NCBI RefSeq assembly: GCF_000403455.2
Contig: NZ_KE159719.1
Span: 33,157 to 97,156, forward strand
Source: Dorea sp. 5-2
Lineage (GTDB): Bacteria > Bacillota > Clostridia > Lachnospirales > Lachnospiraceae
Length of the DNA stretch: 64,000 nt
Reading direction: 5' to 3'
The position numbers and the translations under genes are program-made. Within the stretch, counting starts at the first letter, position 1. Each line of letters starts with the position of its first letter. A model generated the notes under the pieces. That model ran no database searches, was not told the DNA's origin, and was given only the letters and a program-made list of their open reading frames with translations. Positions 1 through 8,137 of the stretch are shown one piece after another.

Positions 1-495
1 TTTTCCTTGATGGCAGGAAAGTACGCATCCTTAAATTTTACCTCCCAAGTGGGACGGTGGAAACGCTGATCACAAATGATTTTGACCTTGCCAAAGAACT
101 GTTCCGCCAGTGTTACTTCCTTAGATGGCCGGTGGAGGAGAATTATAAGCTTGTCAAAGAAAAGATCGGGCTCACTAATTTCCGGGGCTATTCCGAGAAC
201 TCCGTTCTCCAGGAATTCTGGATATCGGTATTGCTTGCAAACCTGGCTCTTGCCATAAAGCGGGAGACGGACGGCATTGTTGACAGCACCATAAACCAGA
301 AAGGGAATCAGAACAAATATATGACAAACATGAATGAGCTTGTCGGATACCTGAGCCGTCACATAGGAGAATATATGGATGCTGATACAGACACAGAAAA
401 GTATGGCATCATCCGCTGTATATTTGATTTTGCCGTATCTCACCGGGTGCGTGACAAAAAGGGCAGCGGGGAATCAAATCTACGTACAACTCCAA
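1..495 (+). mobile_element. 3' part of an IS4-family insertion sequence (cut by window edge)
   Basis: Only the distal end of this element is in the window; it carries the C-terminal part of the transposase described next. The right boundary is inferred. Near position 495 the transposase frame seems to run into unrelated DNA that looks like the last codons of an EamA-type transporter in another frame, so the terminal inverted repeat appears to be missing. It differs in sequence from the intact IS4-family copy near 12-14 kb, so the two are separate acquisitions. Both the presence of an IS and its family are well supported; the exact end is not. Confidence 0.55.
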
Positions 496-566
496 GAAAA
501 GTCAAGCCTTACTGCAAAACAAATAATAGGTATTTTTTTATGTACAGGCGGTTTGATTTTAATTAG
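3..566 (+). CDS. IS4-family transposase, C-terminal fragment
   Basis: The open frame continues from before base 1; its first visible residues are FLDGRKVRILKFYLPSGT. It holds the end of the DDE catalytic core: the segment CYFLRWPVEENYKLVK has the IS4 signature Y-(2)-R-(3)-E-(6)-K that contains the catalytic glutamate. The two aspartates lie outside the window. The last ~25 codons (from about 495) lose transposase character, while a different frame there reads as a hydrophobic transporter-like tail, so the C-terminus is probably replaced rather than native. Likely inactive, but this cannot be proven without the upstream half. Confidence 0.7.
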   Translation, partial: FLDGRKVRILKFYLPSGTVETLITNDFDLAKELFRQCYFLRWPVEENYKLVKEKIGLTNFRGYSENSVLQEFWISVLLANLALAIKRETDGIVDSTINQKGNQNKYMTNMNELVGYLSRHIGEYMDADTDTEKYGIIRCIFDFAVSHRVRDKKGSGESNLRTTPRKVKPYCKTNNRYFFMYRRFDFN

Positions 567-615
567 TCTTTAATTATGATAAAATTTGAAATCAAGTATC
601 AAATAATCAATTTAC

Positions 616-644
616 TTGCATTTTATTGAAAATGGTGTTATTAT
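616..644 (+). promoter_or_regulatory. Sigma-A-type promoter of the thiamine operon
   Basis: A -35 box TTGCAT (616-621) and a -10 box TATTAT (639-644) are separated by exactly 17 bases. They sit about 20 bases upstream of the first conserved riboswitch bases, which puts the predicted start of transcription just before the TPP aptamer. Called by eye from consensus only. Confidence 0.5.
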
Positions 645-661
645 AAATTCAACAATTAAAT

Positions 662-746
662 ATTCGGGAGCTTGTGTTACAGGCTGAGAGGAAAGTATAA
701 CTTTCGACCGATATACCTGATTTGGATAATGCCAACGTAGGGACAA
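662..746 (+). promoter_or_regulatory. TPP riboswitch (THI element)
   Basis: The conserved THI-box blocks occur in order: GGGAGCTTG near 666, the pyrimidine-sensing core GGCTGAGAG near 682, ACC-(4)-TACCTGATTTGGATAATGCC around 708-732, and CGTAGGGA at 736-743. These blocks bind thiamine pyrophosphate. The aptamer lies directly upstream of thiS and is followed by a terminator hairpin, so the expected action is transcription termination when thiamine pyrophosphate is plentiful. Placement ahead of a full thi operon agrees with this. Confidence 0.95.
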
Positions 747-763
747 CTGATAGTATTGTATTA

Positions 764-799
764 TAGGAGTTACCTTAATTGGTAGCTCCCTATTTTTTT
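764..799 (+). terminator. Intrinsic terminator, expression platform of the TPP riboswitch
   Basis: TAGGAGTTACC (764-774) pairs with GGTAGCTCCCTA (781-792) around the loop TTAATT, followed by a run of seven T. The 3' aptamer bases TAGGGA (738-743) are complementary to TCCCTA (787-792), the 3' arm of this terminator. That gives a simple antiterminator when ligand is absent. The thiS ribosome site AGGAGG follows at once. Confidence 0.85.
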
Positions 800-816
800 A
801 TTTAGGAGGAAAAGCT

Positions 817-1011
817 ATGGTGAAAATCAATGGAGTTGAAAAAGATGCTGTCGGAATGACAATTTCACAGTATCTGAAAACAACGGATTATGATTTGAAG
901 TTTATTGCCGTTGAGCGAAATGAAGAGATTGTGCCGAAAAGTCAATTTGATGAAACAATCATTCAAAATGGTGATGTTATTGAAGTGGTCAGCTTTGTCG
1001 GAGGGGGTTAA
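817..1011 (+). CDS. thiS: Sulfur carrier protein ThiS
   Basis: A 64-residue ubiquitin-fold protein ending in FVGGG. The C-terminal Gly-Gly is adenylated by ThiF and turned into the thiocarboxylate that gives sulfur to the thiazole ring of thiamine. Length and the terminal glycines fit ThiS exactly. It is the first gene after the riboswitch, with ribosome site TTTAGGAGGAAAAG, and is 3 bases from thiF. Confidence 0.93.
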   Translation: MVKINGVEKDAVGMTISQYLKTTDYDLKFIAVERNEEIVPKSQFDETIIQNGDVIEVVSFVGGG

Positions 1012-1014
1012 TAT

Positions 1015-1656
1015 ATGAACTTAATTCCCACAAAAGAAGAAATGCTTTTGGCACTTGAAGAACGACATGGTAAGGAATTACAAAGCAAATTCAGTAAAGC
1101 ATCTGTTGCAATTTGTGGACTTGGCGGACTTGGTTCTAATATTGCAATCGCACTTGCTCGTGCAGGAATAGGCAAACTTATATTGATTGATTTTGACAAA
1201 GTTGATTTGTCAAATCTTAATCGTCAGCAATATTTTGTTTCACAAATCGGAATGTATAAAACAGATGCGTTAAAGGTTAATTTGCAACAAATCGCACCAT
1301 ATCTTGAAATTGAAGTTCATACTGTTCATATAACCGAGAGCAATATCAAAGCGCTATTATGTAATGCTGATATAATTTGTGAAGCCTTTGACCAACCTGA
1401 AGAAAAGGCAATGCTTGTAAACGGCATAAGGGAAAAATTTCCTGATAAGTATTTAGTTGCAGGCTCGGGTATGGCAGGAATGGCATCGGCGAACAGTATA
1501 AAAACCCGCAGAGTAACAAAACGATTTTATCTTTGCGGTGATGAAACAAGTGATGTATCTGACAACATAGGACTTATATCATCTCGTGTAATGGTGTGTG
1601 CAGCACATCAGGCACATGTGGTTTTAAGAATAATTGCAGAAGAATACGAAGTATAA
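1015..1656 (+). CDS. thiF: Sulfur carrier adenylyltransferase ThiF
   Basis: 213 residues with the Rossmann nucleotide-binding motif GLGGLGSN near residue 35 and the downstream [10 protein letters not shown] motif typical of E1-like ThiF/MoeB enzymes. It activates the ThiS C-terminus with ATP. It has the short clostridial form, without the long zinc-binding C-terminus of E. coli ThiF. It follows thiS by 3 bases, with the ribosome site inside the thiS end (GGAGGGGG), so the pair is probably translationally coupled. Confidence 0.9.
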   Translation: MNLIPTKEEMLLALEERHGKELQSKFSKASVAICGLGGLGSNIAIALARAGIGKLILIDFDKVDLSNLNRQQYFVSQIGMYKTDALKVNLQQIAPYLEIEVHTVHITESNIKALLCNADIICEAFDQPEEKAMLVNGIREKFPDKYLVAGSGMAGMASANSIKTRRVTKRFYLCGDETSDVSDNIGLISSRVMVCAAHQAHVVLRIIAEEYEV

Positions 1657-1672
1657 GAAAGAAGGAATTATA

Positions 1673-2443
1673 ATGGAAAATGATAAACTCATTATCGGCG
1701 GTCATGAATTTAATTCAAGATTCATTTTGGGTTCAGGCAAATACTCTTTGGAGCTTATTGAATCGGCAGTTAAGGATGCAGGGGCAGAAATTATTACCCT
1801 TGCTGTTCGCCGTGCAAACACAAAGGAGCAGGAAAATATTCTTGATTACATTCCAAAGGGGATAACACTTCTGCCAAATACATCTGGGGCAAGAAATGCA
1901 CAGGAAGCAGTCCGTATTGCCCGTCTTGCACGAGAGCTTGGCTGCGGCAATTTTGTAAAGGTTGAAATAATGAGAGATTCAAAATATCTTTTGCCTGATA
2001 ATACAGAAACCATCAAAGCAACTGAAATCCTTGCAAATGATGGCTTTATTGTAATGCCGTATATGTATCCTGATTTGAATGCTGCCAGAGATATGGTAAA
2101 TGCAGGTGCTGCAAGCATAATGCCTCTTGCATCACCTATTGGGTCAAATAAGGGACTTGCAACTCGTGAATTTATACAAATTTTGATTGATGAAATTGAT
2201 TTGCCTATCATTGTAGATGCAGGTATCGGCAGACCGTCGCAGGCTTGTGAGGCTATGGAAATGGGTGCAGCTGCTATTATGGCAAATACTGCACTTGCAA
2301 CAGCAGGCAATCTGCCGCTTATGGCATCTGCTTTTCGTGCTGCAATAGAGGCAGGCAGAAAAGCTTATCATGCAAAGCCCGGCAGGGTTCTGTCAAGAGG
2401 TGCATCAGCATCTGATCCGCTTACCGGATTTTTAAGAGATTAA
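1673..2443 (+). CDS. thiG: Thiazole synthase ThiG
   Basis: 256 residues. ThiG forms the thiazole phosphate from deoxyxylulose 5-phosphate, dehydroglycine and ThiS thiocarboxylate. The active-site lysine that makes the imine lies in FVKVEIM (near residue 96), and the phosphate-binding end of the TIM barrel shows [11 protein letters not shown] and [11 protein letters not shown]. An earlier in-frame ATG at 1634 lies inside thiF; the chosen ATG is preceded by GAAGGAATTATA and starts at the conserved N-terminus. The frame is intact. Confidence 0.95.
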   Translation: MENDKLIIGGHEFNSRFILGSGKYSLELIESAVKDAGAEIITLAVRRANTKEQENILDYIPKGITLLPNTSGARNAQEAVRIARLARELGCGNFVKVEIMRDSKYLLPDNTETIKATEILANDGFIVMPYMYPDLNAARDMVNAGAASIMPLASPIGSNKGLATREFIQILIDEIDLPIIVDAGIGRPSQACEAMEMGAAAIMANTALATAGNLPLMASAFRAAIEAGRKAYHAKPGRVLSRGASASDPLTGFLRD

Positions 2444-2456
2444 GCGGAGGCAATAT

Positions 2457-3710
2457 ATGGATAACGAATATTTTATTGATTCCGTGCATTTATCACCAAA
2501 GGCGCTTGAAAAGAAGCATAGGCTTGAAAATGATCCATCATCAAGAAAAAATCATATGGAATATCTGCCGGGAATGGAGCAGATTGAATCTGATATTTGT
2601 GAAAAAGTAATCGGACAAATGAATTCGTATGATTATTCAAAATATACAGCAAGTGATGTTAAAGCAGCAATTGAACATGAAACCTGTACGATTGAGGATT
2701 TTAAGGCATTGCTCTCTCCTGCGGCAGAGCCTTTTTTGGAGTTAATGGCACAAAAAGCACGCACCGAAACAGGCAAGCATTTCGGTAATACCGTTTATAT
2801 GTTTACGCCGCTCTATATTGCAAATTATTGCGAGAACTATTGTGTTTACTGCGGCTTTAACTGTTATAACCATATCAATCGTATGAAGCTGACTATGGAA
2901 CAGATTGAGCATGAAATGAGAATTATAGCAGATTCTGGTATGGAAGAAATACTTATTCTTACAGGTGAAAGCCGAGCACAAAGTGATGTTAAATATATTG
3001 GTGAGGCGTGCAAGCTCGCACGAAAATATTTCAGAATGGTAGGTCTTGAAATATATCCTGTGAATACGGATGAATACCGCTATTTACATGAGTGCGGTGC
3101 TGATTATGTTACAGTTTTTCAGGAAACTTATGATACAGATAAATATGAAAAGCTGCATCTTCTCGGTCATAAGCGAGTGTGGCCTTATCGCTTTGATGCA
3201 CAGGAAAGGGCATTGAGGGGCGGTATGCGTGGCGTTGCTTTTTCAGCACTTCTTGGTCTTTCGGATTTTCGTAAAGATGCACTTGCAAGTGCATTGCATG
3301 TTTATTATCTTCAAAGAAAATATCCACATGCTGAAATGTCACTTTCCTGTCCTCGTTTAAGACCTATTATAAACAATGATAAAATCAATCCGCTTGATGT
3401 CCACGAAAAACAGCTTTGTCAGGTGATTTGTGCATATCGCATTTTTCTTCCGTTTGTTGGTATTACTGTATCATCCCGTGAGAGTGCCTCTTTCAGAAAC
3501 GGCATTGTAAAAATTGCTGCAACCAAAGTATCTGCGGGTGTTTCCACAGGTATAGGTGATCACGAAAGCAAATACACCGGAAAAGAGAGCGGCAGCACAG
3601 AGGGTGATGAGCAGTTTGAAATAAATGACAGCAGAAGTCTTGAAAAAATGTATCAGGATATTTCTGACGAGGGCTTGCAGCCTGTGCTCAACGATTACCT
3701 TTATGTATAA
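2457..3710 (+). CDS. thiH: 2-iminoacetate (dehydroglycine) synthase ThiH
   Basis: 417-residue radical SAM enzyme that cleaves tyrosine to dehydroglycine for ThiG. The [4Fe-4S] motif is CENYCVYCGF (CxxxCxxC, near residue 123), followed by the S-adenosylmethionine-binding region ILILTGE. The C-terminal BATS-like domain is complete. ThiH is oxygen-sensitive; anaerobes often use it where aerobes use ThiO, which fits a gut anaerobe. It lies 13 bases after thiG with ribosome site GCGGAGG. Confidence 0.95.
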   Translation: MDNEYFIDSVHLSPKALEKKHRLENDPSSRKNHMEYLPGMEQIESDICEKVIGQMNSYDYSKYTASDVKAAIEHETCTIEDFKALLSPAAEPFLELMAQKARTETGKHFGNTVYMFTPLYIANYCENYCVYCGFNCYNHINRMKLTMEQIEHEMRIIADSGMEEILILTGESRAQSDVKYIGEACKLARKYFRMVGLEIYPVNTDEYRYLHECGADYVTVFQETYDTDKYEKLHLLGHKRVWPYRFDAQERALRGGMRGVAFSALLGLSDFRKDALASALHVYYLQRKYPHAEMSLSCPRLRPIINNDKINPLDVHEKQLCQVICAYRIFLPFVGITVSSRESASFRNGIVKIAATKVSAGVSTGIGDHESKYTGKESGSTEGDEQFEINDSRSLEKMYQDISDEGLQPVLNDYLYV

Positions 3711-3724
3711 ATCGGAGGAAAATG

Positions 3725-4363
3725 ATGAAAAAATTTGATTCAACATTATACTTTATAACGGACAGTACTGATTTCTCCGATGAGGAATTTTTGTACAGAA
3801 TTGAAGAGGCTTTAAAAGGTGGGGCAACATTAATTCAGCTTCGTGAAAAGGATAAAACGACAAGAGAATATATTGCTCTGGCTGAAAAGGTGCATACATT
3901 AACCCAAAAATATAATATACCGCTTATTATTGATGATCGTATTGATGTAGCTATGGCAATCGAAGCAGAAGGTGTGCATCTTGGTCAAAGTGATATGCCG
4001 ATAAGTACTGCAAGAAAAATTCTTGGAAATAATGTAATTATCGGAGCTACTGCAAAAACTGTTCCACAGGCTTTGGAAGCATATGATCAAGGAGCAGACT
4101 ATCTTGGAGTCGGAGCAATGTACCCAACTACAACTAAAGTGAAAACCGTACTTACTTCAACTGATACCTTAAAAGATATTTGCACGGCAGTTCCCATTCC
4201 CGTTAATGCTATTGGCGGTCTTAATAAAACAAATACGGATATTCTCAAGGGCATAGACATAGCAGGATTCTGTGTTGTGTCCGCTATAATGAAAGCAGAT
4301 GCTCCAAAAGCTGAAACAGAAATACTTCTCAATATTGCAAAGGAGTTAGTCAAAAATGATTAA
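3725..4363 (+). CDS. thiE: Thiamine-phosphate synthase ThiE
   Basis: 212-residue TIM-barrel enzyme that couples HMP pyrophosphate with thiazole phosphate to give thiamine phosphate. Motifs seen are TLIQLREKD, IIDDRIDVA, GVHLGQSD and the phosphate-binding AIGG. Two ATG codons stand in tandem at 3722 and 3725; the second has better spacing (6 bases) from ATCGGAGG. Its end overlaps the next gene by 8 bases. Its substrate HMP-PP is normally made by ThiD, which is destroyed in this operon. Confidence 0.95.
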   Translation: MKKFDSTLYFITDSTDFSDEEFLYRIEEALKGGATLIQLREKDKTTREYIALAEKVHTLTQKYNIPLIIDDRIDVAMAIEAEGVHLGQSDMPISTARKILGNNVIIGATAKTVPQALEAYDQGADYLGVGAMYPTTTKVKTVLTSTDTLKDICTAVPIPVNAIGGLNKTNTDILKGIDIAGFCVVSAIMKADAPKAETEILLNIAKELVKND

Positions 4364-4870
4364 GAGTGCCATTTTTGATGTTGATGGAACATTGCTTGAT
4401 TCAATGTTTATATGGGATACACTTGGTGAAACATATTTGCGCTCTATTGGCTATACAGCAAAAGAAAATTTGAATGAAACCTTTAAAAATATGAGCTTAT
4501 ATCAAGCGGCATGTTACTATATATCGGAATATGGTGTTACTCTTTCCGTTGAGGAAATAATGGATGGAGTAAATTTAATGATTAGAGACTTTTATCTTAA
4601 TGATGTAAAATTGAAACCGTATGCTGCTGACTTTTTACAAAGACTTAACAGCAAAGGAATAAGAATGTGTATAGCCACTGCAACAAACAAAATAATTGTT
4701 GAGGCTGTACTTGAAAATATGATATAAGAAAATATTTTTCTGAAGTCTATACTTGTTCTTCTGTCGGTTATGGAAAAGATAAGCCGATAATATATAGAAT
4801 AGCAGCAGAACATCTGAAAACAGATAAGTTTGAAACATTAGTTTTTGAAGATGCACTATATGCGTTAAAC
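4356..4870 (+). pseudogene. HAD-family phosphatase, frameshifted and 3'-truncated
   Basis: The N-terminus FDVDGTLLDS is the HAD nucleophile motif, with cap and motif II (CIATATN) following. The frame stops at 4727. Reading resumes one frame over at 4721 (DIRKYFSEVYTCSSVGYGKDK), and motif IV VFEDALYAL is reached near 4845; the junction looks like a single lost base in an A-rich run. After about 4870 the HAD sequence stops and thiD sequence begins, so the 3' end is deleted. In such operons a HAD protein may serve as a thiamine-phosphate or HMP-phosphate phosphatase; that role is inference. Now inactive. Confidence 0.85.
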
Positions 4871-4872
4871 AT

Positions 4873-5055
4873 GGAACAGGCTGTACTTTGTCAAGTGCTA
4901 TTGCATCAAATCTTGCAAAAGGCTTTGATATGCAATCATCCGTGCAAAGAGCAAAGGATTATATTTCAGGTGCACTGGCAGATATGCTTGATTTAGGCAA
5001 AGGCAGCGGACCAATGAATCATATGTTTAATCTTAACAGCAGCTTTGCTGACTGA
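4873..5055 (+). pseudogene. thiD: HMP/HMP-P kinase ThiD, C-terminal remnant
   Basis: Sixty codons in one frame, without a usable start, read GTGCTLSSAIASNLAKG, then a helix, DMLDLGKGSGPMNH and the stop. The GTGCTLSSA motif carries the catalytic cysteine and anion-hole glycines of ThiD, and the rest is the normal ThiD C-terminus. About three quarters of the gene is missing. The upstream neighbour is the broken HAD gene, joined directly to it. The ATG at 4871 is in a different frame and is not the start of this protein. Confidence 0.88.
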
Positions 5056-5088
5056 ATAATTTAATATTTACTTGAAAGGAATTTTAAT

Positions 5089-6393
5089 ATGAGAAATTAC
5101 ACAACACAAATGAACGCAGCAAAACAAGGCATCATAACTCCTGAAATGAAGGCAGTTGCTAAAAAGGAATATCGCACAGAAGAGGAAATAAGGGCTCTTG
5201 TTGCCGAAGGTAAAGTTGCGATATGTGCAAATAAACTACATAAGTGTATTGATCCTAATGGAGTAGGTTCAATGCTCAGAACAAAAATCAATGTTAATCT
5301 CGGTATTTCAAAGGACTGCAAGGATTATGATATCGAAATGCAAAAGGTAATGGCTGCTGTTGATATGGGTGCAGAAGCTATTATGGACCTATCATCACAT
5401 GGAAATACACAGCCTTTTAGGAAGAAACTCACAAGTGAATGTCCTGCAATGATTGGTACTGTTCCTGTTTACGATAGTGTTATTCATTATCAAAGAGATT
5501 TGGCTACACTCACTGCAAAAGATTTTATAGATGTTGTCCGTTTACACGCTGAAGATGGTGTTGATTTTGTAACACTTCATTGTGGAATTACAAGAAAAAC
5601 AATTGAACAGATTAAAAAGCATAAAAGAAAAATGAATATTGTATCTCGTGGCGGTTCTCTTGTATTTGCTTGGATGAGTATGACAGGTGAGGAAAATCCT
5701 TTTTATGAGTATTACGACGAGATATTGGATATCTGCCGTGAGTACGATGTAACCATTTCTCTTGGCGATGCTTGCCGACCGGGTTGCCTTGCAGATGCAA
5801 GTGATGTTTGTCAGATTGAAGAGCTTGTTCGTCTTGGTGAACTTACAAAGCGTGCATGGGCAAAAGATGTTCAGGTTATGGTGGAAGGTCCCGGTCATAT
5901 GCCACTTGATCAGATTGAGGCAAATATGAAAGTTCAGCAGACCATTTGTATGGGGGCGCCATTTTATGTGCTTGGTCCTTTAGTTACCGATATTGCACCG
6001 GGCTATGATCATATAACATCTGCTATTGGTGGTGCTGTAGCAGCAGCCTCAGGTGCAGCGTTTCTCTGTTATGTTACCCCCGCCGAGCATCTTGCACTTC
6101 CAAATGTAGATGATGTTAAGCAAGGTATTATCGCATCAAAAATTGCAGCTCATGCTGCCGATATTGCCAAGCATATCCCCCACGCAAGAGATATTGATGA
6201 TACTATGGCTGATGCAAGAAGAAATTTCGATTGGGACAAACAATGGGAATGCTCCATTGATCCTGAAACAGCAAAAAAAATTCGTGATGAAAGAAAACCT
6301 GAAATTGAAGATAGCTGTTCAATGTGCGGAAAATTCTGTGCTGTAAGAAGTATGAATAAGGCACTTAACGGTGAATATATTGATATATTATAA
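5089..6393 (+). CDS. thiC: Phosphomethylpyrimidine synthase ThiC
   Basis: 434 residues, complete. This radical SAM enzyme rearranges aminoimidazole ribotide into HMP phosphate. The C-terminal cluster motif [11 protein letters not shown] (CxxCxxxxC) is present, together with the conserved blocks [22 protein letters not shown] and VEGPGHMP. It is the short form without the N-terminal extension found in proteobacteria. It stands 33 bases after the thiD stump with ribosome site GAAAGGAATTTTA. Its product would normally be phosphorylated by the missing ThiD. Confidence 0.96.
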   Translation: MRNYTTQMNAAKQGIITPEMKAVAKKEYRTEEEIRALVAEGKVAICANKLHKCIDPNGVGSMLRTKINVNLGISKDCKDYDIEMQKVMAAVDMGAEAIMDLSSHGNTQPFRKKLTSECPAMIGTVPVYDSVIHYQRDLATLTAKDFIDVVRLHAEDGVDFVTLHCGITRKTIEQIKKHKRKMNIVSRGGSLVFAWMSMTGEENPFYEYYDEILDICREYDVTISLGDACRPGCLADASDVCQIEELVRLGELTKRAWAKDVQVMVEGPGHMPLDQIEANMKVQQTICMGAPFYVLGPLVTDIAPGYDHITSAIGGAVAAASGAAFLCYVTPAEHLALPNVDDVKQGIIASKIAAHAADIAKHIPHARDIDDTMADARRNFDWDKQWECSIDPETAKKIRDERKPEIEDSCSMCGKFCAVRSMNKALNGEYIDIL

Positions 6394-6509
6394 TGATAAT
6401 CGTTTGATGTAATATTTATTGGAAATTATTAAGGCCTCACTTATAAGTTTAATGCTATGTATATTGTTATGAAAAGTACAAACATTATATTTGAAAGTGA
6501 GGTTTTATT

Positions 6510-7178
6510 ATGTTTAAGCACGAAAAACAATTATTCTATCCTGTTGAGGTTGAAAAGCCTAATCCGCAGTATGCAGCACTTCTTCAGGAACAGCTTGGCG
6601 GTGCAAACGGAGAATTGAAAGCTGCAATGCAGTATATGTCACAGAGCTTTCGTATTAAAGATCCTGAAATCAAGGACTTATTTTTAGATATTGCTGCTGA
6701 AGAACTTGGTCATATGGAAATGGTAGCACAGACCATCAATCTTCTTAACGGTCATGATGTTGAAGCGACAACCGTTCCGGCAGGCGAAATTGAATCCCAT
6801 GTTCTTTTAGGATTAAATCCCGGTCTTATCAATGCATCAGGATATTCGTGGACAGCAGATTATGTAACCGTAACAGGTGATTTATGCGCCGATTTGCTTT
6901 CTAATATTGCTTCCGAGCAGAGAGCAAAGGTTGTTTATGAATATCTCTACAGACAAATTGATGATAAAAAAGTTAAAGAAACAATTGATTTTCTTTTGAA
7001 TCGTGAAGAAGCACATAATGCAATGTTCAGAGAAGCATTCAATAAGGTGCAAAACAGCGGTTCAAATCGAGATTTCGGAACAACAAAGGCAGCAAAAATG
7101 TATTTCAGTATGTCCGAGCCATCACCTGATAATAATCCATTTTCTAAAACAGATGTTGAACCAGTATCTTTTAATTAA
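6510..7178 (+). CDS. Manganese catalase / CotJC-like ferritin-fold protein
   Basis: 222 residues of the manganese catalase family, a four-helix bundle with a di-manganese site. Ligand motifs are visible as GELKAAMQYM (Glu), EELGHMEM (Glu and His) and EQRAK...EEAHNAMF. It would break down hydrogen peroxide; the same family includes the spore coat protein CotJC. Length and N-terminus (QLFYPVEV) fit the CotJC type. It has its own leader with an inverted repeat (CCTCACTT near 6433 and AAGTGAGG near 6495) and a strong terminator after it, so it is probably a single-gene unit. Base composition matches the thi block. Confidence 0.85.
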   Translation: MFKHEKQLFYPVEVEKPNPQYAALLQEQLGGANGELKAAMQYMSQSFRIKDPEIKDLFLDIAAEELGHMEMVAQTINLLNGHDVEATTVPAGEIESHVLLGLNPGLINASGYSWTADYVTVTGDLCADLLSNIASEQRAKVVYEYLYRQIDDKKVKETIDFLLNREEAHNAMFREAFNKVQNSGSNRDFGTTKAAKMYFSMSEPSPDNNPFSKTDVEPVSFN

Positions 7179-7213
7179 ATTTTATTTATATAAATATGCA
7201 CAAAAAAAATATA

Positions 7214-7250
7214 GAACAGGATGTCTGTGTTTGACATCCTGTTCGTTTTT
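7214..7250 (+). terminator. Intrinsic terminator after the manganese catalase gene
   Basis: GAACAGGATGTC (7214-7225) and GACATCCTGTTC (7233-7244) form a perfect 12-base stem with a 7-base loop, followed by GTTTTT. A strong Rho-independent terminator for the plus strand. Confidence 0.9.
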
Positions 7251-7267
7251 GTATTCTATTTGCGTTT

Positions 7268-7953
7268 TTAAATCATCTTTAATTGAGTAGCTATGATTTC
7301 TTTATAAATGATTTCTCTTGCTTGATTAGAAATATTATTCATTTTTTGTAAAATCCCAACTTTTGAGAAATCCAAACTTTCTTCTGTAAATCCTTTATTT
7401 AAGGCGTTTTCTGACAAAAAAGTTTGGATTTTGTTTTGGCTTTCTTTTGTCAAAAATGGAAATAAATTAGTTGGAACAGAGCTAAATAACAGTGTTTTTC
7501 TCATTTTGTCATAATTGGAGCATTGCATTTGGCGAAATGAAATCCAAACTTTTTTCTACAAGAATCCCCTATTATCAAGCCATTTTCAGAAAAGTTTGGA
7601 TTTCTTCTAAGTTTGGATTTCAGGGAAAATCCAAAAGTTTAGATTTTCGCCACCCATAACATTTGATTTTCAGCTTTGAGTTCTTCTGTAATATCTTGAC
7701 TTTCAGAAAACAGTTTAACAAGTAAATCATATCGTTCTTTTGCTCTAATATCAATCTTGTGTAAATATGAATTTAGTTTACCTTGTGTAAGCAGATTATA
7801 ATAAATAACTTTATGATTTTCTTTCAAATACTCCTTATACCTTTGTCCTCAAAAGCCTATTTCATAATTTGTATCAACTGACATAAGGGCAGGAATTTTA
7901 ACATCTCCTATCTCAATATAACTTCCGTTGTTTTCTTCATATAATGATTTCAT
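7268..7953 (-). pseudogene. tnpV relic (transposon-encoded TnpV-like protein)
   Basis: Reading the minus strand from ATG at 7953 gives MKSLYEENNGSYIE, the usual TnpV start. The frame then meets a stop at 7851-7849 (TGA) exactly where relatives have the Trp of the IGxWGQR segment. It continues in frame as KEYLKENHKVIYYNLLTQGK and then TEELKAENQMLWVAK. It is interrupted at about 7640 by a ~300-bp insert and resumes near 7330 as MNNISNQAREIIYKE. TnpV is a small protein of unknown function carried by Clostridia transposons. An intact relative is nested in the helicase gene at 45115-45468. Confidence 0.8.
7333..7641. repeat. ~300-bp insert with repeated AAGTTTGGATTT motifs
   Basis: This insert splits the tnpV relic. 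The 12-base word AAGTTTGGATTT, or its complement AAATCCAAACTT, or close variants, occurs at about 7368, 7424, 7541, 7594, 7609 and 7630, in both orientations; a degenerate copy lies near 7346. The copies cluster towards the two ends of the insert, with no credible gene between them. Opposed copies could pair to give a folded DNA or RNA. It resembles a small non-autonomous mobile element or a repeat-rich RNA; I do not recognise the family. Confidence 0.55.
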
Positions 7954-8137
7954 TGCATTTTTCTCCAATACTCAATTTATTATATTGTTGTAAAATGCAA
8001 AATGCCGTAACGATTGTTTTTACTTAATTTCAAAACCTTCGTTACAGCACCTACGCATTATTCTGGCTCTTTTTTCTGTTTTTTGATATAATAAAGCTAT
8101 GAAGGTCGTAGGAACGCAGAGATATGAGGAAGAATAC
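7954..8137. other. Intergenic leader of the two-component operon
   Basis: No gene seen. A -10 box TATAAT lies at 8087-8092, 46 bases before the response-regulator start, with only a weak -35 match around 8064. The stretch also marks the change from AT-rich to GC-richer DNA, so the right edge of the acquired thiamine block should lie here. Confidence 0.4.

Noticed and set aside
4871..4990. ATG at 4871 considered as a thiD restart
   Set aside because: It opens a different frame (MEQAVLCQ) from the ThiD remnant, and the needed N-terminal domain is absent in any case.
7333..7641. Repeats considered as a CRISPR array
   Set aside because: The 12-base words are too short, irregularly spaced and in both orientations; no cas genes nearby.
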